A DNA stretch of 64,000 bases from Plicaturopsis crispa FD-325 SS-3 (lineage: Eukaryota > Basidiomycota > Agaricomycetes > Amylocorticiales > Amylocorticiaceae). The notes beneath the pieces were generated by a model. The model saw only the letters and a list, made by a program, of their open reading frames with translations. It did not search any database and was not told where the DNA came from. The position numbers were made by a program, and so were the translations under genes. The stretch lies in NCBI GenBank assembly GCA_000827205.1, contig KN832573.1, positions 281,610 through 345,609 of the forward strand, given 5' to 3'. This document shows positions 13,601-23,738 of this stretch, one piece after another (within the stretch, counting starts at the first letter, position 1; each line of letters begins with the position of its first letter).

Positions 13601-14972
13601 GTTCACCACGGGCAACGATGCCCTGGTGGAAATGATCATCAAGTCTCTCGGTCTGTAAAGACAGACAGTGTTCAGCGAATTTTGGATCCGCTCATTCCAG
13701 ATGATGGACGTACCCATTTGGCCGCTTCCACTCGAGGGATTTTTGCTGAGTTCTCAATAATGACGTAGCTTGAACACAAACTGGCCAATCAACGCACGAG
13801 CGTGTTCACGCCAAAGGAAAGTGAAAACCCCCCATGTATCTTTGTCCAAAGCTTCGCGCGCGGATACTGCCCGCCACCCGCTACTCTGGTGCAACCCGAG
13901 ATGACAGGGCCAATAGTAGCTTCAGGACATGAAGCCGTCTGCGGATAGCCTGCGGTTCACACATGCCAGAAAGCCTGTTCTGCACTGGCAAATCAGCGCT
14001 CGAAGAGATGGGAGAGAGAGAACGAGAAGACATACGACAGCGAATCAGAGCAGGTCGAGGAGCAGGTGCCAGGGGCTGCTGTACCGCGGCAGCATCGCAT
14101 TTGGGGTACCCCACATGAGCTGGTATTCGACCAAGATAGCCAAACACCCTCCCGCGGTACGAAGGGCCCTTGTTCTTCGGCCCACGGCAGCGGTAGAAGA
14201 TAGTGGCGTTCGTACTATAGAAGTGTGTGAGATAACATAGCTTCGGGACCTCGAGAATGTAGTCAAAACCAAAACAGGGCCTTCTTGAACATCGGCTCGC
14301 TGCGCGTGAGCACAGGACTTCTTAGACGTTGTGCGATCATGAGAATATTCGTTCGATTTCGAGGCTTGGAGACACCTTGAAGCGGCGCTTTTAGCAGGTG
14401 AGGTCAAGGATTGGATCCCGTGCGCTCTGTCTCGCAAGGAAGACGTAGACCTGAAGAGACATTTCTGCTGAAAGCCTTATTTGATGAGACGAGGACAGTG
14501 ACACTCACCGACACATCTGCAATGTTACATCCGGCATCTTGCGTGCTATCCTTCGTACAGGCTTTAACCTTGTAGCTGCATTACATGGTGCCTATGGGAA
14601 TTTGGCGTGCAGTTCGACGAATCCCCTGGTGGCATGGAAAACAGTGTCAGCGTTCAAGAGGGTTTTAACTTTGCGACCAGTTAGGGTCCACGATCGTGTT
14701 TAGGGAGACGCCTTGGGGTTGTAAATGCAGGTACTCGCAAGACAGCATGGCTACGAGTGTCGAACGTTGTATGCTTTGTCGTCGTCGAACACGAAGTCAA
14801 CGAAAATATACAAAGTTCAAGTTTTCGAAAGCGTTCACAAGCACAGCCACATCGGTGGCAACCGTCCCGGAACTTTTAGCCAACGTCCTTCCAACTTTGT
14901 GACGTTTGGGTCAACTTTACTGAAACTTGTCGAGAGCTCTATTACGAGCCCTCTGGAAATCCCGCCGAGAAC
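10630..14972. other. 4.3 kb without a supported gene
   Basis: Several frames of 60-220 codons occur on both strands, but none shows a recognisable domain, signal peptide or consistent splice structure, and overlapping frames of similar length argue for chance. It separates the divergent HMG-box and uridine phosphorylase genes and may carry long upstream control regions. No terminal repeats or transposase remnants were recognised. Confidence 0.45.
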
Positions 14973-16505
14973 ATGAAGGACGTGATACTCGATGCCAGTA
15001 TGTGCTTCCGTTTGTCCACTGCTCATCGCTTTCTTTTCCCGTCCTCTTTCAGATTTCCCCCGCACTGCGGATCAGCGCGTCTATCATCTTGGTCTTCGCG
15101 CAGGCGAGGTGGCCAACCGTATCGTTCGTTTACCTCCCATCAACCCTTCACATCCTGCTCAATAGCAGCTAACATATGCTCCATAATACAGGTAACGGTC
15201 GGGAGCCCTTCCCGCGCGCACGGTATCGCCTTGTTCTTAGATGACGTACCGAAACCGTTCGAGATATCCTCAGAGCGAGGATTTCTCACCATTACCGGGC
15301 GCTATAAGGGTGTCCCCATATCCATTATTAGTATTGGAATGGGATATCCTAACATGGACTTTTTTGTCCGTGAAGCAAGGGAGTGCTTGAACGGAGACAT
15401 GGTTGTCATTAGGTGAGTGGAAAGTAGGCTGTTTCCGCGGATGAGTATCGCCTACACACTCCCTTAGGTTGGGGTCTTGCGGCTCTCTCATAGGCGTGCC
15501 GGTTGGATCTCTCGTGGTGCCAAAAGCTAGCATAGCCGTATCGCGGAACTATGATTTTGATTTTGTCGGAGGGAAATCTGCAGAGCCTCCATATAGATAC
15601 AGCAAACCTGTAGGGAGTTTTATCCTCCTCTCTCTTCCCTGATTTGATACGGAGGACATGCAAGGTATCGGCCGATGCAGCTCTGAGCCTCGCGGTAAGA
15701 AGTTCTCAAAAGATCGTGCAAATCAGCTTGCGATGTTGCATGCTGATGTACTGTGTACCAGATTCGCGAAGCCCTCTCCTCGGCTTGCCCCGACTCCTCA
15801 AAGACGACTATCGTCGGAGATACCGTGAACGCGTCCGCTGACAGGCAAGCGCGTTATTTCTCTACACCATCCGCATGGAGCTCATCTCATTACGTTCACC
15901 ACAGTTTCTACTCGTCGCAAGGACGGCAGACCTCTTTCCCAGACCACAATGAGCATTTGATCGAGCACCTTCAAAATTCGACGGAGAACTTGGCTACACT
16001 GGAGGTATGAACACCGCATCCTCAGATTGTTTCCAAGCCCTCGTTCGTCTCACGATCCTACCCACTCATATGCGACACGCGTAGATGGAGACGTTCCACC
16101 TCCTCCACCTAGCCGCCAGCTGGCGCGATCGCGAGCGCCTGCCCCAGGCGGCGGTCCCGCCCCTGACCACCACCGCAGTCACCCCGACCACATCGCACGT
16201 GCCATCGACGCAGCCTCCCCCTCCGTCCCTCAAGCCGGCGAAAGACGACACGCTCGGACCCAGGATACGCGCTGCGGCGGTGCACATGGTCTTCGCGAAT
16301 CGGACGTCGCAGGACTTCATCACCCCCGCGCAAGTAGCTGAGCTCGAAGCGTGGAGCGGCCGCGGCGTGCTGGATGCGCTGCGCGGTTTCGAGATACCGT
16401 CAGAGGTGCGTGCGCCGCTAAGTACCCGCTGAAACAGTTGACTCATTCCGGTGGTCTTCATAGCATCTACACAACGATGTCGGGAGTGTCTGGGAATCCA
16501 AATAG
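14973..16505 (+). CDS. Uridine phosphorylase (nucleoside phosphorylase family)
   Basis: Cleaves uridine with phosphate to uracil and ribose-1-phosphate in pyrimidine salvage; cytosolic. Multi-exon. MKDVILDA starts at 14973. After an intron comes an exon with PRTADQRVYHLGLRAGEVAN, then VTVGSPSRAHGIA (phosphate-binding region), the active-site-type segment GFLTITGRYKGVPISIISIG with MGYPNMDFFVRE, GDMVVIR joined to LGSCGSLIGVPVGS, and SRNYDFDFVGG. A later exon contains QGRQTSFPDHNEHLI, and another begins METFHLLHLAASW and reaches RIRAAAVHMVFANRTSQDFI. The frame can read on to a stop at 16432. A better model splices 16405 to 16464, giving the family-like end HLHNDVGSVWESK with a stop at 16503-16505. 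One donor is GTTCGT. The gene looks intact and is convergent with the F-box gene. Confidence 0.85.
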
Positions 16506-16601
16506 GTGTAAATTGAATGTAATGTAGGCAGTCGCTGCATGATTATAAGAAGTAAAAATGTATCATGTACACATACTGGTGCTGGTCCGGGCAATAATCC
16601 T

Positions 16602-18753
16602 CTAAGTCAAGCACACGTCCGTAACTCCCATGCCCTCGAGCAACCGCCTATGGATATCTTCGATAAGTGGACATCCCTCTATGCGCACGGACGTGATCGG
16701 CGCAGTACCATATGCCGCTTCTGAAGGAGTGGCGGAGGGAGCACCGCCGTTCGGCGTCGAAGCCGCCTCGAGCAGAGGACGGGTCTTCCTTAAAGGCCTG
16801 ATCCGCCGCCCTGTGAGATCCGCGACCACCTTCTCCGGACCACTCGCCACCACCCGGATCTCCTCGTCGCCCCGGCGGGTATTCCGGCGCTGGACGGCGT
16901 TAATCAGCTCTGGCGGGCGCAGGTCGGGGCAACCCCAGAACGCCAGCGCCGTCAGCCGCGGGCAGAGCCGCGCGCCTTTCTTGATCAGCACGGACCCCTG
17001 CCCGTGGGCCTTCGCGGTGGTCACCGATGACTCCGTCAGCGCCTCGAGGATTTCTGCGGTCCCGCGGCAGTGGTCGAGGGACAGCGACTGCAGAGCGGGC
17101 ATGTACGCAAGCATGGCCCGGCCGTGCTCGGGGTTGATATCGAAGTGCGAGAGCGTGAGGGCGGTGAGATGCGGAAGACGCGGGTCGCGGAATATGGACT
17201 CCAGGCGGGGAAGAGCGATGTGGAGATCGGGGAAGGAGACCACAGCGTCTGGGTCACCTTTGTCTGCGGAAAGTGCCTCGCGCGCTTGGACGTGCACATT
17301 CGCTAGTTCCAGACTCTCCAGGGCGGGAAATGACAGCCGCCGCAGAGACGTCCCGAGGACGTCGGCATCGACGCACTGGATGCTGAGAGTGTGAAGGAGA
17401 GGGTATTGCATGGCTTCGCTCGGGTGGTGGCCGGACGGATCGTGATAGCCATCTCCGGAGGTGTGTGCAGCATGCCCGCTGACTGTCGGCTTCAGCGACG
17501 GGTCGTCGAGGCAGAGATCCAATTTTTCGAGAGCCGGAGTCAGAATGTAGCTCAGAAAATGTTGGATGTAATAAGCATCTGGGTAGCTCCACTCAAGCCG
17601 ATTTAGATGCGGAAGCTCGACGGTGGGAGTTGGTCTGCGTAGACGTATCACAGCATTTGAAGTGGCCGGTCGGGATGGGTCCGTGTGCAGAGGCCTCACG
17701 TCAAACAAAGGGATTGTATCCGAAAGTATGAGCTCTTCCAGAAGAGGAGTAAGCGAGAGAAAGGGACATAATGTCGACATACGGAGTGTGTATTCATTTC
17801 GTGTTCGATTTCTCTGTCCAGACGCTGGAGCCGGAAAGGATAGCTCAAGAGTGCGAAGACTGGAGAAGAACCCCGATGGAAAATTGAAGAGCGGAATTTG
17901 ATGGAGGCGGAGGTGTCTTAGCGCAGAGAATTTAGTCGACATTGCGGACGCAGCCTTTATAGACTCGTCGACGTCATTCAGACGATTGTTCGCAAGCAAG
18001 CTGTGAGGACCGTCCATGGAAGGGTTAGGCTCGCTAATGCCAAGATCCAGAACTTGCAAGTGCGAGAAGTCGAGGGTTGCGGAGTTGAACATGTCGAGGA
18101 CATCGCGTATTCTGAGCGGCGTCTGGACTTCAATCACGAGAGACCGACATCGGTGCATGTTCTGCAACATATCAGGCAGTATCGTTGACATCCGATGGGC
18201 TTCCTCAAGATCAAGCAGTGTCTCCTCGCCCGTGCCTTGTGGGGGCATGCTATACTCGTATTCAATAAGACTTGGACGAGAACGTTGGACGAACACGCTG
18301 TTGGACGCGTCAGAAAGTGTAAAATTGACAGTTGAGAGGATGTGCCACTAACCGAAACGGTTCTGGATTCCACCGAGCGCTTCTGCATGATATACGCGAC
18401 CAGAGAGCGGAAGTTGCTAACGAGAGTTCCCTCCATTTCCTGCAGACATGGGAGATTGTGACGGGTGGCCGATAGTACGGAACGACCTCAGCTGCGTCGT
18501 CGTCGTCTGCGCAGTAGAAAAGAAACATTTCAGCCAGTAGCTCTGGGGGCAACCAGTTTATGGGATATTTGGATTCCTCTAGCTCCCGTGCTGCCGCTTC
18601 AAGGGCAGCCTTCTCCGCCCGGGTCGAGTCCCGGAGGCGTTCCATCTCCTCAACGATACGTGCAAAGTCGGCATTGCGTCGCTGGAGAATCTCCAATTTG
18701 CCATTGATGACAGCAAGGCCGCGGCCTATGTCCTCCGCGCTTCGCTTCGGCAT
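16602..18753 (-). CDS. F-box protein with leucine-rich C-terminal region
   Basis: Putative substrate adaptor of an SCF ubiquitin ligase. The ATG at 18753 (MPKRSAEDIG) is the first true ATG; the frame upstream of it has only a TTG. An N-terminal coiled-coil (residues about 15-60) is followed by an F-box-like segment with LPPELLAEMFLFYC, ISHVCRKWRELSLATSALW and RI. A single intron of about 55 bases with a GTTAGT donor follows PEPF; the codon split CG/C restores frame into VFVQRSRPSLIEYEYS. The remaining roughly 560 residues contain irregular leucine-rich stretches (for example LQVLDLGISEPNP, LTALTLSHFDINP, PRLTALAFWGCPDL). Such F-box/LRR-like proteins form a large, fast-evolving family in Agaricomycetes. 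The substrate is unknown. About 700 residues, apparently intact. Confidence 0.8.
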
Positions 18754-19155
18754 ACCGGTGACTGATTCACGAGCCTGATTGCGCGTGTCTTTGAGTGCGG
18801 GTGTCAAGCGACTTGGCGTGGTATGGGTAGGACAGGTGGCGACCTAGTACACCAGGGATGCAAAATCCCGTTATAGATCGCGTTAATCGTGGTGATACAG
18901 CTGCAGCAGGAGTAGGTATCGAGGAAAATGACTGTAGACAACGAAGGCAGGACGAACGTTTGGTAGACGTCGAGAACAAGAAACGCGTTTCGACTTTATG
19001 AACGCGTCTCTTTGTTTCGACTTCCACCATCGGGCGCTTTCCTCATCGCCTTTCAGGCCTCACTTCAACTCGTCCTTCATATTGTACAATGCAATCACAG
19101 GCGTTTATGACAAATTTAGCAATGGCGAAAAGACCCGAATGCGACGGATTGTTGT
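18754..19155. other. Upstream of the F-box gene
   Basis: No gene is seen. It should hold the F-box promoter. Its right end carries the left 8-bp target-site duplication (19148-19155) of the hAT element that follows. Confidence 0.5.
19148..19155. repeat. hAT target-site duplication, left copy
   Basis: ATTGTTGT directly before the left terminal repeat; identical to 19794-19801. Confidence 0.85.
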
Positions 19156-19793
19156 TAGGGCTGTCCAAGATTATTATTAAATCTAACTATAATCAAGATT
19201 ACATTTGATTACTACGAATAAATACGGCCCAGCAAGTAATCTAAACCTGAGCAATATTTATCAATACGATTACATTAAAATATGATTACATTACATTACG
19301 GCGGGCGTAACTAATCGTATTCAATCAAGGTCAGTATAGGTAGGAAAGTTCACTTTCAGTGATCAAATCGGGGCAAAATTTTTGAAGTTCACCACAAACT
19401 TGAGCAAGATTGAGATATTACCCATAGATTTGGTGCAGAATGGTTGCAGAATTTTGGTTTCAAAAAATTACGCCGTCTAAATCTCGCCAAGTTGGCAACA
19501 TTATAGGCAGTACCTGCCTTTGTTGCTCGTTTTCGTGGTCCACCTTGGTCAAATACAAGTTGAGGACTCATCTCAGCCTCCAACCCCTTCAATGGAAATT
19601 CTTCGGCGCATTTTTACCTGGATGGTTCCCCAAAGTTTCGATTATTATTACTTACAATTACTTACATGTATTATAAGATTACATTACATTAAGATTAATA
19701 TACAAATAATTACTTCACCTCTCGAACTGATTTTTGCTACATTACATTACATTACGGTTGAAAAAAGTATTTAATCATAATTGGACAGCCCTA
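19156..19793. mobile_element. Non-autonomous hAT element (MITE-like)
   Basis: A 638-bp AT-rich element with 13-bp terminal inverted repeats TAGGGCTGTCCAA at both ends. It is bounded by a perfect 8-bp direct repeat, ATTGTTGT, at 19148-19155 and 19794-19801. An 8-bp duplication and TAGGG-type ends are the hallmark of hAT transposons. The interior has many copies of the subterminal motif TTACATTAC and its complement, as expected for transposase-binding sites, and no frame long enough for a transposase. The intact duplication suggests fairly recent insertion, mobilised in trans by an autonomous hAT copy elsewhere. Confidence 0.85.
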
Positions 19794-19801
19794 ATTGTTG
19801 T
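19794..19801. repeat. hAT target-site duplication, right copy
   Basis: ATTGTTGT directly after the right terminal repeat; identical to 19148-19155. Confidence 0.85.
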
Positions 19802-20582
19802 ACTCAATCATGTTCACGCAGGTCTACGCAGGTTCACGCGTTCACGCGCGCTTCATCTGGCATTTGGCAGCTGCGTCAAGACGGGCTCGAAAGATGTGCA
19901 GGTGATGTTCTCGACTCATGTGTACGCCAGCATGCGGATTGACTTGACCGTAAATCTCCGAGGTGCAGGACTCCAGCCAGGCTGATACTGGAAAACAGTC
20001 GTTCAAGTACTGCACTAGCCGTATAGCCGCTGCACAGAAACGTCTGTCTCTCGTTGGCATCGGTCTGGGACTGGTTTGGGTCTACTGAGGCGCACATCTT
20101 TCCGTCAATCCGTTTGTATCATGAAATGTTGGGGTACCCTTGCGTGACCCACTCCATTTCTTGAGAGCACACGGCACAGTGATACCGCTGCCCGAGTGTT
20201 GCCTACGTGCGTTGTGTATGCTCAACTATACCCTCCGGAAAACCCAGACCATCGGGGGATCGAGGGTGCGTCGTATTCTTTCCTTCGGGTCCGAATGCAA
20301 TGACTCGTATGATTCCGAACGCCCAAGGACATGGAGCAATATTTGCTGAGATAGCTGACTGAGCTGCAGTGGTCATGCCGCAGCTCCTCCGCGCAAGTGC
20401 TGAGGAGCAGGCTGCCGCCGACTGCAGGCTGACGCGTTCACCTGAGGCTTATCGCTGAGGGAATTTGTACCCTGCGATGAATCGGAAGGCAGTCTTATTA
20501 GGTATAAGTACAAGTGCCGTCGTATTCTCAGGCCAAGCGATTTTCTCGCAAACCTTTTCCCCTACACCTCCAGACTTCCTCT
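19802..20582. other. Intergenic, promoter side of the reductase gene
   Basis: No gene is supported. The right part should carry the promoter of the reductase that starts at 20583. Confidence 0.5.
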
Positions 20583-21779
20583 ATGGCAGTAATCCCAGCG
20601 GGCTCGACGGTCCTTGTCACAGGCTTCACAGGCTACATCGGCTCCCATTTGACACAGCAGCTTCTTGAGGCAGGGTACTCTGTCCGCGGAACGACGCGTT
20701 CAGCGAAGAAGGCTACGTTTCTACGCGAGAAATTCACTCGCGAGTTTGGTGAGGGGCGGCTGGAAGTCCTGGAGATTCCCGATGTAACTGTCGAGGGGGT
20801 ACTTGACGAAGCCATCAAAGGCCTGTGACTATTTCTGACTGACGCTGGAAACCACGCTGAGCAACAAGCGTTCTACTACTCTAGGCGTCTCCGGTGTCGC
20901 GCATGTCGCGTCCGACGTTACCATGTCTCCAAACGCGGACGACGTCGTTGGGCCCGTGGTCAGAGGCACTATATCCGTCTTGCGTGCCGCCGCCGCAACA
21001 CCCTCGGTGAAGCGTTTCGTGCTGACATCGTCAGCGGTGGCTGCCGGATGGCCATCGCTTGGCGTCGAGTATACTCGCGATGAGAACAGCTGGAACGAAG
21101 ACAGCGCAAAGGTCTTGGCCAGTACAGAGCCCGATCCAATGCGAGGCACCCATGTATATGCGGTGAGTAAGACTGAAGGAGAGAAAGCTGCCTGGAAGTT
21201 CGTGCAGGAGGAGAAGGTGCGTCGACCATAATTATATATACGTGTGCACTGTCTGATAATGTGCAACTGCAGCCTGGTTTCGCGTTCAACTCGGTGCTCC
21301 CAGACACCACATTGGGACCCTTTCTCGATCCGTCGACGCCGCAAAGCACTGCAGCCTTCCCGCTAGCGGTACTCTCCGGTCAAGGTGACAGATTCAAAGG
21401 ATTCCCCACCCGTGCGTAAAACCCCATACTACGTACTCTCCAGCCAGCGTAGCATGCCTTACTTTTTCTCGTAGAGTGGTTCGTGGACGTGCGGGACGTT
21501 GCGCGCCTGCATGTCGCAGCACTCACGCTACCTTCGACCGACGCCCCTGGATATCGTCTCTGGGGCGCCGCGGAGCCCTATACGTGGAGCCAGATTGTCA
21601 GTATATTGCGAAAGCTTCGTCCAGACCGCACGAACTTGCCTGAGCGTTTCGAGTGGGAGACGGCGCCCAACTTGAGTCATGTCGACAACTCGAGGAGCAG
21701 CGCGTTGCTGAAAGAGTTGGGTCGCGATAGGTGGATTAGCTTGGAGGAGAGTTTGAAGGCGAATATTGAAGGACAGTGA
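20583..21779 (+). CDS. NAD(P)-dependent reductase, dihydroflavonol-4-reductase-like (extended SDR)
   Basis: Ketone/aldehyde reductase of the DFR/Gre2-like extended SDR group; substrate unknown. The ATG at 20583 begins MAVIPAGSTVLVTG. The Rossmann motif TGFTGYIGSHL is at residues 13-24, SGVAHVASDV follows in exon 2, the SSA segment is in VLTSSAVAAGW, and the catalytic Tyr-x3-Lys is in HVYAVSKTEGEKAAW. Later exons give FAFNSVLPDTTLGPF and WFVDVRDVARLHVAAL. The stop is TGA at 21777-21779; about 330 residues. Three introns: the first is best read as 20821-20884 with a GC donor (GCCTGT), because the nearby GT at 20825 breaks frame. The second ends in TGCAG near 21273, and the third splits a Gln codon near 21414. 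If the GC donor is not used the gene would be frameshifted, so this join needs RNA evidence. Otherwise it looks complete. Confidence 0.75.
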
Positions 21780-23738
21780 GTGCAATCGAGGAAATGGGAT
21801 ATGTGTGTACTTACTACCTGTCCGCACGCCTACCGCGCTGTATCGTCCGCTTGGACTCTAATCACTAGTCACTATAGCCACTGAGTTTACGATGCGGGCT
21901 CGTGAAAACATACCAGTTCCTGAAAACGTACACCGCCGCTTGAGAATTATGCCCTACGGGTTCCCAAATGGGCAATTCCCCCTAGGCATCGCGCCGACGT
22001 CAAATTGATTCAATCCAGTTGTTTCCCCCTGGGATCCGGCGGGTTTTTGTTCCAATTTGGATCCCAGGGTAAGCCCCTATCTGTAATTGGCAGTCGTCGC
22101 TGCCGTCGATGACGGCGACGACGACACCGATTCTGCTGCTCTCGCTGCCTCAAATTTGCTTGAAACCCTCAGTCATTGCGAGCCTTTGTGTGCTTGAATA
22201 CATGTACTACTATTGGCATTATAGAAAATACATGTTCGTGTACTTTTATCTACTGCTACTGCATGGCGCACGCAAACCTCCCTGCGGTGGCGCGCTACCA
22301 ATCGGATCACTGTAGCTTCCAGCGCTGTCACCACCTACTAGGGGATTGCGGGAGCCTGCTATCCGGCAGGCGTATGTCTACTAGACTGTAGGACGACGAA
22401 GATGGCTGCAGAAAAAAACATCAACGAGGTTGAAAACTAAAATATGATCAAGTTTACTCACCCATGCATAACCATCTAGCCTATGGGGCATGCTAACGTC
22501 GGTGCTAGTTTTGAGAGCGTCGTGCGACGTGAGCGCGTGAGCTGGCGATGCGCGAGTCAGACGTTGTCGATGTCGAAGTGGGAGGCAAGAGACACGTCAC
22601 GGTCGGCGACCATGCGGATTGCTTCCGACGCCTCCTACGAAGCTTTCCCACGGTCAGTAACGGCTTCAGTTGTCAAAGTCTTTCCAGTCGAGAGTCGAGA
22701 CTGACCAGTAGTACTGACTACACGCAGTTGCACGCCTCGTGTGGGCCTTTCAGTCCCCAAAAATGCCTCCTGAAACAAGCTTGTATCGGACTGTGGTCTC
22801 AGAGACATGTTTCATAGTGCGTCGCATTGAATAGCTTAGGCATGTTATCTTTTAAAAAAAAATCCTTAAGTCCAATGCTGATGTCCGCTGTGTTCCCAGC
22901 GGGAACCATCTGGGAACCAGCCAGCGAGATTCCCCCCGGGCATATTTCTGGATCGATGCGGGCACCGCGACGGAGTCCACGGGGCGTCGGCCATTTATTG
23001 TCTTATGTATTCCGCTGTGATGTCTGGGGGACGTCGGCCTGTTGTTGCCGAAATCTTTCCAATTTAGTACAGATTCGGGTCGTATTTTACATCAAATCGG
23101 CAATTACTGGATAAATCCGGCGAGGCATGGCCGCCCAAACGGTGGTGTAGGCGATGGATCGATCCACTTGGGATCCGCGCGGCAATAGTTGACCACCCAT
23201 TTACGCGAGTCAATCGAGTTATGGGTTGTTACTAGGCTCAATGGGAGTACGGTCAAGTGGTGCTATGCAGGGTACGATTCGAGCTGGTAGGTCTGAGGTA
23301 GCAGGTAGATTCGAAGAAACGACTTGAAGACACGCGTCGGGCCATACGCGTTCGACGCGCGACTTTCAAATAACATCGACGACGCGGCGGATTTTTGCTT
23401 CCTCTTTTCTAAATACTAGTACTCTCGTTTCCTCGATCCTCGCATTCGCGTAGTTTCATTTTTGTTCTTTTTGACCGGATCCCCGAAACACGCGCCTAGA
23501 ACCTCAACCATCAAATGCTGAGCACTGAGCGTGCGGCCCTCGACCAGCTTCCCCGGATGCGAGGTCATGGGGTCAGTGCCATGGGGCCCCGCACTGTCAT
23601 CGTCCCTGCACACCCATCGTGCTCGCACTCGACCCGCATCAGCGAAAAAATATCATTCGTGCGACGTGAGCATCCTGACAGTCCTGCCGACCTATATAAC
23701 GTCGCTTGTGCGGTGAGTGTAACTGTACGGCACCCAAC
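21780..23738. other. 2 kb without a supported gene
   Basis: Contains only short frames. One of them, around 22548-22817 (+), has a modestly protein-like start but no known motif. A strong inverted repeat lies at 22027-22069. The right end should carry the promoter of the alpha-glucosidase gene. The stretch may include transposon debris, but no element could be bounded. Confidence 0.4.
22027..22069. repeat. Perfect 11-bp inverted repeat around a 21-base loop
   Basis: CCCTGGGATCC at 22027-22037 is the exact reverse complement of GGATCCCAGGG at 22059-22069. It could form a hairpin, be an operator-like palindrome, or be the remnant end of a small element. No poly-T tract or neighbouring gene end makes it an obvious terminator. 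Confidence 0.6.

Noticed and set aside
16406-16432. Uridine phosphorylase ending at the unspliced stop (VRAPLSTR)
   Set aside because: A GTGCGT donor and TAG acceptor give a family-like end HLHNDVGSVWESK, which is a better model.
18754-18807. Upstream extension of the F-box protein
   Set aside because: The frame opens with TTG; the first ATG is at 18753.
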